Source: Lentisphaerae bacterium WC36
Lineage (GTDB): Bacteria > Verrucomicrobiota > Lentisphaeria > Victivallales > SZUA-371
Length of the DNA stretch: 64,000 nt
Direction: 5' to 3'
Assembly (NCBI GenBank): GCA_020683205.1
Contig: CP085689.1
Coordinates: forward strand, 310,001-374,000
Each line of letters opens with the position of its first letter. The stretch's first letter is position 1. The notes under the pieces were generated by a model, which did not search any database, had not been told where the DNA came from, and saw only the letters and a program-made list of their open reading frames with translations. The position numbers and the translations under genes are program-made. Positions 36,697-45,337 of the stretch are shown here, in pieces.

Positions 36697-37792
36697 CTAT
36701 AGCTTATACTCTTTTTCAATTATTGATTTTAATTTGGTTATTATATCTTCATAAAATGCTTTGTCATCTTCTTTTATTGATGTTTCTGATAGTGACTTAA
36801 AAATTCTATTGTAGTAGTATTCATAATTAAATAATGAACGTTTTTTTCATCGCAAATGCAGTCTCACTGTTTGCCTACTCGTAGTAAAAATAAAATTTCT
36901 TCATCGACTTCTTTAAAAATGTCTCTTGTGGATGGGTATAAAAGATTTGCTAATGATATTAAGATAGTTTGTAAACTGTAATTTGAGAAATCTCCATAAG
37001 TTTTGAATTTTTCTATATCTTTTGGGTTGTAAAAATTATCAACTAACTCCATTAAATTTTTATATTTTTCCTTTTTATTATCTTCATAGATACCTTTCAT
37101 TGTTAAATTTAAATCACTTTCAAATTTCTCCATTCGGTTAGTTAATTCAAACTCTATATTTTCTGCAATTTTCTTTGTTGATAATTTTATGTCAACTTTT
37201 TGTTGAGATAAACCTTTTGATATTTCGCCGGTAATAGTATCCTCTACAGATTTTTTTGTATCTTCAATAATTTTTTCTCTCTCTTCTTTGAGTGATTGCC
37301 TTTGTAGTAAATATGCAGCTAATGGTATTGCAACTCCACCAATTGTAATTAGAATTGCCAATACGGTTAACAAGTTTGTAAATTGATTATTGTAAAAATT
37401 TTGTGTTTTGTCAATAATGTTCTCACTAGTTACTGTTTCTTTAACTATAAGTTGAGGGAATAAGTTAACATTTGGTGTAGTTTTTTCTTTAATTTTATTA
37501 TTAATATAAATATACCCTGCAATGATTACTATCATCAAGCAAAAAAAGAAAATTAACGATGATAAACAATAGTAGAATTTATTACTTTTTTTATAAACCA
37601 TAATACACCTTTTTTGAATTTTTAAATGTGTTATAAATTAGCATTATTTTATTACTGTTGCAAAGTTTTTTCATTGAAGAAATAATTTAAAATTATACAT
37701 TGTGTTGATTTGTAGATGCACAAAGGGTTTTTAGTAAAAGTATTTCGATATCTTCTAGAAGTATGCAATTAGAGTTTTAATTTTAAGAGCGG
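36539..37792. mobile_element. Possible small decayed element bounded by 10-bp inverted repeats
   Basis: CCGCTCTTAA at 36539-36548 and its reverse complement TTAAGAGCGG at 37783-37792 bracket a broken two-TM gene; GTAC lies immediately outside or beside each copy. No transposase is present. This may be the relic of an inserted element or a chance match; the GC-rich core makes chance less likely but does not exclude it. Confidence 0.25.
36697..37601 (-). pseudogene. Two-TM coiled-coil protein gene broken at its 3' end
   Basis: From ATG 37601 a 245-residue protein is read: TM1 about 10-32 (YYCLSSLIFFFCLMIVIIAG), TM2 about 74-96 (LLTVLAILITIGGVAIPLAAY), then a long Glu/Lys coiled coil and a helical end (FSNYSLQTILISLANLLYPS). 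It stops at TGA 36864-36866. Beyond it the same frame reads DCICDEKN, and at a T7 run (36841-36847, A7 on the coding strand) a one-base shift opens a frame of about 45 codons (KRSLFNYEYYYNRIFKSLSE... IIEKEYKL) ending at 36697. The tail reads like the true C-terminus, so two lesions seem to have truncated the gene. No family recognised; it sits alone in the patch. Confidence 0.55.
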
Positions 37793-38080
37793 CTCTTTTG
37801 TACCTTAATTAAGCCTAAACACGGTGCTTTGCTAAAGATGTTATTCGTTTTATAACAAAAGAAACTGCGCCAAACTCACAATATCTCAAAATCACAAAAT
37901 CACACTCAAATCAGTATAATGTGATCGTATGATATGTGGGTGTGATGCAAAGCCGAAACGTTGCCCGTCGGAGATAAAAAGTAGCATTTATTGTTTTTTT
38001 ATTATTAAATAGCAAAATTATTTTTTTAGTGTATATTATTTGCGTGAATATATAACTAAAAATGGAAAACTTTTTAAAAT
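37602..38080. other. Intergenic region before the SpoU methyltransferase gene
   Basis: About 480 bases without a gene. It contains the right inverted repeat (37783-37792), stretches that are richer in GC than the surroundings (37800-37980, e.g. AAGCCGAAACGTTGCCCGTC) and then normal AT-rich DNA which probably carries the methyltransferase promoter. No RNA gene recognised. Confidence 0.4.
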
Positions 38081-38893
38081 ATGAAATATTTAGAAATCAC
38101 CAGTCTGAAAAATGATAAAATCAAACAGACTTTTAAGTTACGCGAACGTAAATATCGTGATAAATTGGGGTTAACTTTACTTGAGGGATATCGTGAACTT
38201 TCGCGTGCTAGCGAATACGGAATGGAATTAAAAGAGTGTTTTTTCTGTCCTGAGATGTTTTTAGGAGAAAATGAATACACTTTGCTTGATTCTTTAGCTC
38301 AAAAAGGCGCGCGTCTTTATCAAGTCACAACAGCTATTTTGCGTAAATTGGCATATCGTGAACGTCCAGAAGGTTTAATTGCCACGGCTACAATTGCTGA
38401 ACATACACTCGAAAATTTACCAGTCAAGAAAAATGCTTTTTATTTAGTAGCAGAGGCTATTGAAAAACCGGGGAACTTAGGTTCAATTTTGCGTTCTGCT
38501 GACGCTGCGGGCGTTGACGGGCTTATTTTATGCGATAAAACAACAGATATCTATAATCCAAATGTTATTCGTGCAAGCACTGGTGCCCTCTTTTCGGTAC
38601 CGATGGCGGTATGTACTAGTGAAGAAGCGCTGCAATGGTTGAAAGATCACAATGTGAAAACTTTAGCTGCAACTCCGCATACTGATTATGTTTATACTGA
38701 CGTTGATTTAACTCAAAGCGTAGCAATTGCTGTTGGAACTGAGCAACACGGTTTAAGCCCAATGTGGATGGATAGCGCGGATCTTAAGGTTATGATTCCG
38801 ATGTTGGGTAAAATTGATTCGTTAAATGTTGCAACTGCGACTACAATTTTACTGTATGAAACGGCTCGTCAACGTAATTGGGGTAAAAATTAA
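38081..38893 (+). CDS. SpoU/TrmH-family RNA 2'-O-ribose methyltransferase
   Basis: A 270-residue SPOUT methyltransferase. An N-terminal L30e-like substrate-binding domain (LTSLKNDKIKQTFKL, TLLEGYRELSRA) precedes the trefoil-knot domain with the three SpoU motifs: EKPGNLGSILRSADAAGVDG (motif 1), VGTEQHGLSPMW (motif 2) and IPMLGKIDSLNVATATTILL (motif 3). It methylates rRNA or tRNA ribose using SAM; target unknown (RlmB/TsnR/YsgA-like). The next gene starts one base after its stop. Confidence 0.93.
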   Translation: MKYLEITSLKNDKIKQTFKLRERKYRDKLGLTLLEGYRELSRASEYGMELKECFFCPEMFLGENEYTLLDSLAQKGARLYQVTTAILRKLAYRERPEGLIATATIAEHTLENLPVKKNAFYLVAEAIEKPGNLGSILRSADAAGVDGLILCDKTTDIYNPNVIRASTGALFSVPMAVCTSEEALQWLKDHNVKTLAATPHTDYVYTDVDLTQSVAIAVGTEQHGLSPMWMDSADLKVMIPMLGKIDSLNVATATTILLYETARQRNWGKN

Positions 38894-38894
38894 G

Positions 38895-39770
38895 ATGAAA
38901 TATCAAATTGATTCTTTGGACGGTGGAAAATTGATTGTAAATCGTCACTTTCAGCGCTGTTTAGAATTTAATAATATAAAAACTGCAGATGACCTTTTTG
39001 GTTTAGAAGGAGTCATTGTTAAGAAAATTTTAGCAGAGCGTGGCACTGAACGTGTTATGTTGAAAAACTACAAAGATAATGGTGTAACTGAGGTTGAAAT
39101 GTATCTTAAACGTTATGCTTCGACTCCTTTAAAAGAGCGTTTTAAGGGCATAGTGTCATTTAAAAAAACTAATTTTAACGCTTATGATGAATGGAATTCA
39201 ATTATGGCATTTCATGAGCATAATTTGCCAACTATGAAACCTGTAGCTTTAGCTAGTGATGGCAAAAATTGTTGTATTTTGACTTTAGGAATTACCGAAT
39301 ATCGTAAGGCTTCAATAATTTTTGAAGAACTTCAAGAGCAGGAAAAAAATGCTCAAAATGAAATGGAATTGGAAAAAATTAGGCAGAAAAAATCAACTCT
39401 TATTTCGCAAATTGCTGATTATGTTGGTCGGATGCATGCTGCTGGTATGGCGCATCAAGATTTGTATTTAGTTCATTTTTTTGTTAAGGAGCATGAAAAT
39501 ATGCAGCCATACTTAATTGATTTACAGCGCTGTCTGGTGCGTAAAAAAGTGGCTTGGCGTTGGCGAGTTAAGGACTTAGGTCAATTATTATTTGCAAGTA
39601 ATAAATTTCTAAGTAATTCTGATAAAGTTTTCTTCTGGGAAATTTATACAGCTTTGGCAGGTTATAAGTTTTTTAAAAATAGGCGACTAATTAATGCTAT
39701 TAGGCGTAAAGCTAATAGAATTCTAGAGCGTGAGCAGCGTAAACAAAGAGATATAAAAAATAAATCTTAG
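38895..39770 (+). CDS. Lipopolysaccharide core kinase (Kdo/WaaP-like)
   Basis: A 291-residue protein-kinase-fold enzyme of the Kdo kinase/WaaP/RfaP family. Catalytic features are visible: a catalytic loop MAHQDLYLVHFFV (HxDLYxxHF), and the metal-binding Asp in YLIDLQRCLV. These kinases phosphorylate Kdo or heptose in the inner core of LPS at the cytoplasmic face of the inner membrane, direct evidence for an LPS-bearing outer membrane. Start at ATG 38895 immediately follows the preceding stop; a longer frame reaching back into the methyltransferase gene exists but adds unrelated residues. Translationally coupled to the methyltransferase. Confidence 0.87.
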   Translation: MKYQIDSLDGGKLIVNRHFQRCLEFNNIKTADDLFGLEGVIVKKILAERGTERVMLKNYKDNGVTEVEMYLKRYASTPLKERFKGIVSFKKTNFNAYDEWNSIMAFHEHNLPTMKPVALASDGKNCCILTLGITEYRKASIIFEELQEQEKNAQNEMELEKIRQKKSTLISQIADYVGRMHAAGMAHQDLYLVHFFVKEHENMQPYLIDLQRCLVRKKVAWRWRVKDLGQLLFASNKFLSNSDKVFFWEIYTALAGYKFFKNRRLINAIRRKANRILEREQRKQRDIKNKS

Positions 39771-39851
39771 TTGATTTTTACTAAAATGTATGATATATTT
39801 TTTAGGTTAAAGTATTAAAAAAAAATTTAATAACATAAAAAAATAAAATAT

Positions 39852-41336
39852 ATGCCCGAAAGTATAGTCCCATTTGAAATTAAGCCTAATCAAGCTATTA
39901 CGGCTGAACAGCTTAAGCATTTTAAAATGATTATTACTCAATGGAATAAGTCGGAGATGGATTTATTGTCATTGAAAAGGCTTTTTATACACAATTTAGA
40001 AGAGTTTTGTGAAGAGTTTAAAATAGCTAATGATTCGCGAATTAAGGTTGTTTTTCAGCTTAAGCGTAAGGATAATTTTTTAAACATTGAGTTTATAGTT
40101 GTTGGCAGTGGGAAACATGCACCACATAAAAATTTTGTAATTAGTAGTGAGCAGTTGGCTGTTGAGGGTGACTTTTATTATTATGAAGATGATGGTAGCG
40201 AAGAACACATTGCGAATGATATTTTTGTGGATGATGACTTGGTTTTTGATAATACTTTTGTTGAACAGAATGTCAAAAATTTTAATTTATTGCTTGATGG
40301 GGTTTTGAATTATCGTTTGAGAATGATGGATTTAAATGAAATTGAAGCATTATCAAACCTTTACAAAAAATATGAATTTAATTGCCGAGTTAATCATTTT
40401 AAAGATAAAAAACTTTGTCGCAAAAAAATGGAAAATGGTACTTTGCAAGTTGTCGTTGCTGAAGATGTTGATTCGGCTGTGATTATTGGTGCGATTGGTA
40501 TTTTGCATACGCATCATTGTAGAATTCCAGAAATCACTGCAGGCTATGTTAATATTGCTTTCCGTTCTAATGATATATTTTATGACTTAACAACTTCAGC
40601 AATGCAATTCATTCGCAATGAATGCCCTAATGGGGTGCAAACTTATACTTTTATGACAAATAAGTTAACTCAGCAAGCCGCAGCAGAAGAACAGCTTAAA
40701 TGTAGCGCTATTTTGTTTACTCCTGGAGCACATGATCCGGCAATGTCATATCGTATATTGAAAGAGGTTAAGAAAAGAAAAAACTTGGCAATTCCCAGAA
40801 TGTTAAGGTTTTGCCCATTAACTAAAATGCCTTTGCATGTCTACGCTCCAAAGGATTATCATCAGATTATTCGTGAAATCTATCATCATTTGGGGTTAAG
40901 AGTTACGGTTAATGATAATCAACAACAAGTAGATATTTTGCAAATTCCTGAGCATGGTAGTTTAACTTTTTCGAAAAGTATTTTGGAGTATACAGAAATT
41001 TTTGTTCAAAAAATTGGTCGCAATACTTTTAGTGAAATTGTTGAAGTTATAAAAGAAGAGTTTACAAAAAAAACACCAATGATTATTCTGCATTGCTCAT
41101 TAGATGATAAAAATGGGGAATGGTTTGGTACACAGTTAGTAGAGTTGGGTTTTGCTTTTAGTGGAATTCTGCCGTGGGGAGCGCATGGTCAAGAGCAAAT
41201 TACTTATCAGCTATTGCGCAAAATTGATCTTGATCGTGAACATTGTTATTTTTTAGATAGTTTTGATAAAAAATTGTATAATTTTATTTGTGATGATATT
41301 GAAAAACGTAATAAAAATTGTCCGTTGATTCACTGA
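39852..41336 (+). CDS. Divergent GNAT-like protein with N-terminal unknown domain
   Basis: A 494-residue protein without a confident family. Residues about 150-290 follow the order of acyl-CoA N-acyltransferases of the type often fused to a histidine-kinase-like ATPase: YRLRMMDLNEIEALSNLYKK, then NGTLQVVVAE, EITAGYVNIAFRSND, and GVQTYTFMTNKLTQQAA. The usual acetyl-CoA P-loop (Q/RxxGxG/A) is not evident, so catalysis may be lost. Residues 1-150 could be a degenerate ATPase module (RIKVVFQLKRKDNFLNIEF) but no N, G1 or G2 box is seen. The C-terminal 190 residues contain MLRFCPLTKMPLHVYAPK and EWFGTQLVELGFAFSGILPW, resembling a second acyltransferase-like half. Cytoplasmic; role unknown. Confidence 0.5.
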   Translation: MPESIVPFEIKPNQAITAEQLKHFKMIITQWNKSEMDLLSLKRLFIHNLEEFCEEFKIANDSRIKVVFQLKRKDNFLNIEFIVVGSGKHAPHKNFVISSEQLAVEGDFYYYEDDGSEEHIANDIFVDDDLVFDNTFVEQNVKNFNLLLDGVLNYRLRMMDLNEIEALSNLYKKYEFNCRVNHFKDKKLCRKKMENGTLQVVVAEDVDSAVIIGAIGILHTHHCRIPEITAGYVNIAFRSNDIFYDLTTSAMQFIRNECPNGVQTYTFMTNKLTQQAAAEEQLKCSAILFTPGAHDPAMSYRILKEVKKRKNLAIPRMLRFCPLTKMPLHVYAPKDYHQIIREIYHHLGLRVTVNDNQQQVDILQIPEHGSLTFSKSILEYTEIFVQKIGRNTFSEIVEVIKEEFTKKTPMIILHCSLDDKNGEWFGTQLVELGFAFSGILPWGAHGQEQITYQLLRKIDLDREHCYFLDSFDKKLYNFICDDIEKRNKNCPLIH

Positions 41337-41360
41337 TTTTAATTTTAAACGGGGGGACTT

Positions 41361-41648
41361 ATGACAAAGAGACAGTATAAAAGAAAAATATTAAAAGCCA
41401 TTTATGACTCCATTCTTCTTCAAGGTATATTGTTAATCCTTTTTGGTATGATTTTGTGTGATGGTCCGCCTCAGGTTTGTGCTGTTGCGGCAATTAGTTA
41501 CTGGATTATGATAATTGTCATTTTATTGAAAAGACGTTACAGAATTAATACTTTTGATTATAACTATTTACGCTTTGGATTTATTTTTAACTTGGGTATA
41601 GTGGGAATCTATATGATAGTTTGTGTAGTAATAAATTCTTTAATTTAA
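41361..41648 (+). CDS. Small three-TM membrane protein
   Basis: A 95-residue protein with a Lys/Arg-rich N-terminus (MTKRQYKRKI) and three hydrophobic segments (about 15-35, 38-56 and 70-92: ILLQGILLILFGMILC, AAISYWIMIIVILL, FNLGIVGIYMIVCVVI). GGGGGG is an unusually G-rich Shine-Dalgarno region 5 bases before the ATG. No family recognised. It lies 24 bases after the GNAT-like gene, so the two may be cotranscribed. Confidence 0.6.
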   Translation: MTKRQYKRKILKAIYDSILLQGILLILFGMILCDGPPQVCAVAAISYWIMIIVILLKRRYRINTFDYNYLRFGFIFNLGIVGIYMIVCVVINSLI

Positions 41649-41763
41649 TTGATTTTTTTGTATTTTGAAGCTGTTTATAATTTGTAATTAGCGCTTTTGT
41701 GAACTACTCTAAACTCAGACGTTTTACAATTAATAATTTAGATTAGGATTTAGCTGAAGATTT

Positions 41764-42543
41764 ATGTTGAATATCAATTTAGAAAAGCCATTAATATTTT
41801 TTGACCTTGAAACTACTGGAATTAATATTGCCAATGATCGAATTGTTGAAATTTCGATTGTTAAGCTATTACCTGACGGTTCTCAAGAAATAAAAACACG
41901 CAAAATTAACCCTGAAATGCCAATCCCTCGTGGGGCGAGTGAAGTACATGGCATTTATGATGAAGATGTTAAGGACGAGCCAACTTTCAAAGATATTGCA
42001 AAAAGTTTATATAATTATATGTTGGGATGCGATGTTGCAGGATATAATGTGTTGAAATTTGATATTCCGTTATTAATTAAAGAATTTGAACGAGCAAATT
42101 TAAGTTATAGTGTTAGTGGTGTTGATGTGGTTGACGTATTCAATATTTTTTGCAAAAAAGAACCACGCACATTAACAGCTGCTTATAAAATGTATTGTAA
42201 TAAGGATCTCGAAGATGCGCACAGCGCTGAAGCAGACACTTTAGCTACTTTAGAAGTTTTTGCTGGTCAATTAAAATATTATGATGATTTACCAAATTCA
42301 ATTTCTGAAATTGCAGAGTTTGCAAATAAGCGCGATGATAAATGTATTGACAACAATGGTCGTTTTAAGTGGCATGGTGATGATGCTATGGTTGCATTTG
42401 GAAAACATAATGGGCAACTTTTAAAAACAGTTGCTGATCAAAATCCTGGATTTTTGCGCTGGATTGTGAATAATGATTTTCCAGAAGACGTTAAGAAAAT
42501 TGCAAAGAACGCTTTAATTGGTAAATTCCCAGTAAAAAAATGA
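41764..42543 (+). CDS. DnaQ-like 3'-5' exonuclease (DEDDh)
   Basis: A 259-residue RNase H-fold exonuclease. Exo I FFDLETTGI, Exo II in YNVLKFDIPLL and Exo III HSAEADT (DEDDh type) are in the first 165 residues. A C-terminal extension (about 185-255) contains the short motif VAFGKHNGQLLKTVADQNPGF, a segment found in other exonuclease X-like proteins (DUF3820-like: FGKHKG..l). Possibly proofreading, DNA repair or nucleotide turnover rather than the main Pol III epsilon. It overlaps the next gene by four bases (ATGA). Confidence 0.87.
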   Translation: MLNINLEKPLIFFDLETTGINIANDRIVEISIVKLLPDGSQEIKTRKINPEMPIPRGASEVHGIYDEDVKDEPTFKDIAKSLYNYMLGCDVAGYNVLKFDIPLLIKEFERANLSYSVSGVDVVDVFNIFCKKEPRTLTAAYKMYCNKDLEDAHSAEADTLATLEVFAGQLKYYDDLPNSISEIAEFANKRDDKCIDNNGRFKWHGDDAMVAFGKHNGQLLKTVADQNPGFLRWIVNNDFPEDVKKIAKNALIGKFPVKK

Positions 42544-43361
42544 TAGAAAAAGAACGCAAAAAAATAGAGTTACTGTTTTCGTTGCTTGATGATGTGAGTG
42601 AGCATTCGGCGAATATTATTATGGCTGAATTGCTTTCTTACGCTGAAAATTTGCCAGATTGGCTTCAGAATTTTCAGGAGAGTGATAGTGCTATTATCCG
42701 CAAAAGAGTACACCAACTACAGGCTATTATGACGATTAGGCAGCGTCGTATTGAATTTGCGAGATATTTGCAGGGGGAAAATAATGAGTTAAATGATGAT
42801 ATGATTGAAGCTTTAGCTTTATTGCATTTACAGTGGTACGATAATGATAATTTCCAGACCATTAAAGATGTTTATATGGAATTATTGTTGAAATCGCGTA
42901 AGTTTGAATTTAATACCCTCAATGATGTTGCTTATTTTATGCGTAAAATGAAATTTAAAGTTTCAGAGCGAAATGGTTTGCAGCCTGATTTGTATTGTAT
43001 TGGAATCGTCATTGATGAATGTCTTGGAGCAGATTGTATTTTGTGCGCATTAGCTAAAACATTGGCGATGGATAATAATCTTGATCTTAAGATAATAAAA
43101 TTGGTGGATAATTTCTCACTGATGGATGAAAATAATACGCTTTTGACTCCATTTCATGACTGGCGCACATTTACTCCTCAAAAGTATGATGATTTGCAAA
43201 TTTGGTCAGATCGTAAAATTATTGAGTTGATTTCAACACGTCTTTTTATGAGTGCGGTTGGTTCAGATAGCTTTCGATACGTTCATACAATTGGTAACTT
43301 ACTTGCAGAATTAATTGGCGAAGATAATTTAAACTTTTTGCCTTATCCTTATAACTCTTAG
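42540..43361 (+). CDS. SirB1-like transglutaminase-fold protein, divergent
   Basis: A 273-residue protein that starts inside the exonuclease stop codon (ATGA), so it is translationally coupled. The middle segment (MEALALLHLQWYDN-like helix, then YFMRKMKFKVSERNGLQPDLYCIGIVIDECLGADCILCALAKTLA) follows the layout of SirB1/YchA proteins: a helical domain, a short linker with the NSxL-like turn, then the inactive transglutaminase helix. Here the family's usual Pro-Ile-Ser element has become ADCILC. I rate the match as moderate. Cytoplasmic, function unknown. Confidence 0.5.
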   Translation: MIEKERKKIELLFSLLDDVSEHSANIIMAELLSYAENLPDWLQNFQESDSAIIRKRVHQLQAIMTIRQRRIEFARYLQGENNELNDDMIEALALLHLQWYDNDNFQTIKDVYMELLLKSRKFEFNTLNDVAYFMRKMKFKVSERNGLQPDLYCIGIVIDECLGADCILCALAKTLAMDNNLDLKIIKLVDNFSLMDENNTLLTPFHDWRTFTPQKYDDLQIWSDRKIIELISTRLFMSAVGSDSFRYVHTIGNLLAELIGEDNLNFLPYPYNS

Positions 43362-43370
43362 TAAAAAAAT

Positions 43371-43401
43371 AAGCCTAATAATTGTAAAAATCATTAGGCT
43401 T
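43371..43401. terminator. Terminator between SirB1-like gene and citrate synthase
   Basis: AAGCCTAAT (43371-43379) pairs with ATTAGGCTT (43393-43401). On the minus strand it is followed by a seven-base T run, so it is a good terminator for citrate synthase; on the plus strand the T run is missing. Confidence 0.82.
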
Positions 43402-43424
43402 GAAATATGACAGTGTTAAAAAAA

Positions 43425-44708
43425 TTATTTAACAATATCGCTCAAGTGAGTCAAAGTTTTACCAGTGTAAATTTGACGTGGACGAGCAATTTTAATTCCT
43501 TTAGAAATCATCTCTTTCCAATGTGCAATCCAACCTGGTAAACGACCTAATACAAACATTACTGTGAACATATTTTCTGGAATACCCATAGCTTTGTAAA
43601 TGATTCCACTATAGAAGTCTACGTTTGGATATAATTTACGTTTAACGAAGTATGGATCTTCAAGAGCTACTTCTTCAAGCTGCATAGCAATACCAAGAAG
43701 TTCGTCTTCAATCTCTAATTTATTTAATAATGTATGGCAAGTCTCTTTAATAATTGTTGCACGAGGGTCAAAGTTTTTATAAACACGGTGACCAAATCCC
43801 ATCAAGCGGAATGGATCTTCTGCATCTTTTGCCATCGTAATATATTTTTCAATGTCTCCGCCATCTTGGCGAATTGATTCAAGCATTGACATAACTGCCT
43901 GGTTTGCTCCTCCATGTAATGGCCCAGATAAAGCACTAATACCAGCAGAAATTGTTGCGTATAAGTTTACTTGTGCACTACCAATTGTTCTTACAGTTGT
44001 TGTTGAACAGTTTTGTTCATGATCAGCGTGAAGAATTAACAGTTGATTTAATGCTTTTACAATATCTTTGTCAACTTTATATTTTTTTACTGGCGAATCA
44101 AACATCATGTGTAGGAAATTCGCACAATATGAATCGTCAGCAGATGGATAAACTACTGGCTCGCCAATTGATTTTTTATAGGCAAATGCAGCCATTGTTC
44201 TAACTACAGAAATTAAGCGTGCCGCTGTAACATTAATGTCATCAATTAATGATAAGGCGTCGACGTTTGGGTAAAAAGTTGATAGTGCATTAATCATTGT
44301 TGATAAAATATGCATTGGGTGAGCTCCTCGTGGGAAGCCATCAAAAAAGTGGCGCATATCCTCGTGTAACATTGAGTGTTCTGTTAATAATTTTGAAAAA
44401 CATTCTAATTGATCAGAATTAGGAAATTCATTGTGCAGTAAAAGGTAAGCCGTTTCAATAAATGACGCGTCTTCTGCTAATTCTTGAACTGGAATTCCAC
44501 GGTAACGTAAAATACCTTTTTCTCCATCAATAAATGTAATTTTGCTAAAACAAGCCCCAGTATTTAAAAAACTCGGGTCAATCGTGATAAATCCACTTTC
44601 TCTTCTTAATGAAGAAATATCTATAGCTTTTTCGCCTTCAGTGCCTTCAACAATTGGGAGTTCTAGCTTTTTACCACCGATAATTAATTCTGCAAAGTTT
44701 TCAGACAT
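43425..44708 (-). CDS. gltA: Citrate synthase
   Basis: A 427-residue type II (hexameric, GltA-like) citrate synthase with the extra N-terminal beta domain (LIIGGKKLELPIVEG). Catalytic residues are visible: His in LILHADHEQNCSTTTVR, His in FGHRVYKNFDPRA and Asp near ALEDPYFVKRKLYPNVDFY. It condenses oxaloacetate and acetyl-CoA. AAGGAG precedes the ATG. It is a single-gene unit, with a 629-base upstream region. Type II enzymes are often inhibited by NADH. Confidence 0.96.
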   Translation of the reverse strand: MSENFAELIIGGKKLELPIVEGTEGEKAIDISSLRRESGFITIDPSFLNTGACFSKITFIDGEKGILRYRGIPVQELAEDASFIETAYLLLHNEFPNSDQLECFSKLLTEHSMLHEDMRHFFDGFPRGAHPMHILSTMINALSTFYPNVDALSLIDDINVTAARLISVVRTMAAFAYKKSIGEPVVYPSADDSYCANFLHMMFDSPVKKYKVDKDIVKALNQLLILHADHEQNCSTTTVRTIGSAQVNLYATISAGISALSGPLHGGANQAVMSMLESIRQDGGDIEKYITMAKDAEDPFRLMGFGHRVYKNFDPRATIIKETCHTLLNKLEIEDELLGIAMQLEEVALEDPYFVKRKLYPNVDFYSGIIYKAMGIPENMFTVMFVLGRLPGWIAHWKEMISKGIKIARPRQIYTGKTLTHLSDIVK

Positions 44709-45337
44709 ATGGTCAACTCCTTTTTAGTTATTTTATTAATCGTTTGTTACTTTTAATAAATATTTTTAATTTAAAACTCAAACTTTCTCATATTAAGCTT
44801 TCTTTAAATTTTAGTCTAATCGCTTTTTTAAAAAATGCTTTTGAATTTGTGAACTAAAATTTTCTCTATAAAAAAATAGCCATTTATAATAAATAAAAAT
44901 ATTCAAAAGTTATAATTGTTTCTGATTTTTTTTGAAATTTATAAAAAAATTTGTCGCTTGAATTAAATAATTTAGCACTTACAAAAAACAAAAGTGCTAC
45001 GCTAATGTCATAAAATTGTGTAAAAAAGTAAAATTCTATGTATTGCTGTGTTTGCTAAAATTTGTCTTGATCTTCAAATTAAGCAAGATAGATCGTTTCA
45101 GTTAGATATTGGTTTTGCCAATATTAATTGTTTCTTGTTGAAACGATATTTTCACTACAATCACAATTAAAATAACATAAATTCTTAAGAATTCAAATTT
45201 AATAGAGATTTTTTTTGTCCGAGCATATATAATATTTGCTAAAGATTAATACTATGCTATATTTATTTTTTAACAGTCATGGCAAAATAGGAAGATAAAG
45301 GTGAATATAAAAACTACAGAGGAGTATTTAGTAAGTA
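44709..45337. other. Long intergenic region with nested inverted repeat
   Basis: 629 bases between divergent genes, very AT-rich and without an ORF worth reporting. It holds the structured element at 45092-45147 and a TATAAT at 45228-45233 without a matching -35. The size is large for this genome, which leaves room for regulated promoters or an unrecognised small RNA. Confidence 0.45.
45092..45147. repeat. Nested inverted repeats, possible structured RNA or operator
   Basis: Outer arms ATCGTTTCA (45092-45100) and TGAAACGAT (45139-45147) are perfect over 9 bp. Inside lies a second perfect hairpin ATATTGG-TTTTG-CCAATAT (45106-45124). The 14 bases 3' of the inner hairpin are unpaired. It has no T run on either strand, so it is not a simple terminator. 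It lies 190 bases before the hydroxyacid dehydrogenase gene. Confidence 0.5.

Noticed and set aside
36367-36866. TGA read as tryptophan
   Set aside because: Normal genes in the window end in TGA (for example the prepilin peptidase) and RF2 is present; decay explains the interruptions more simply.
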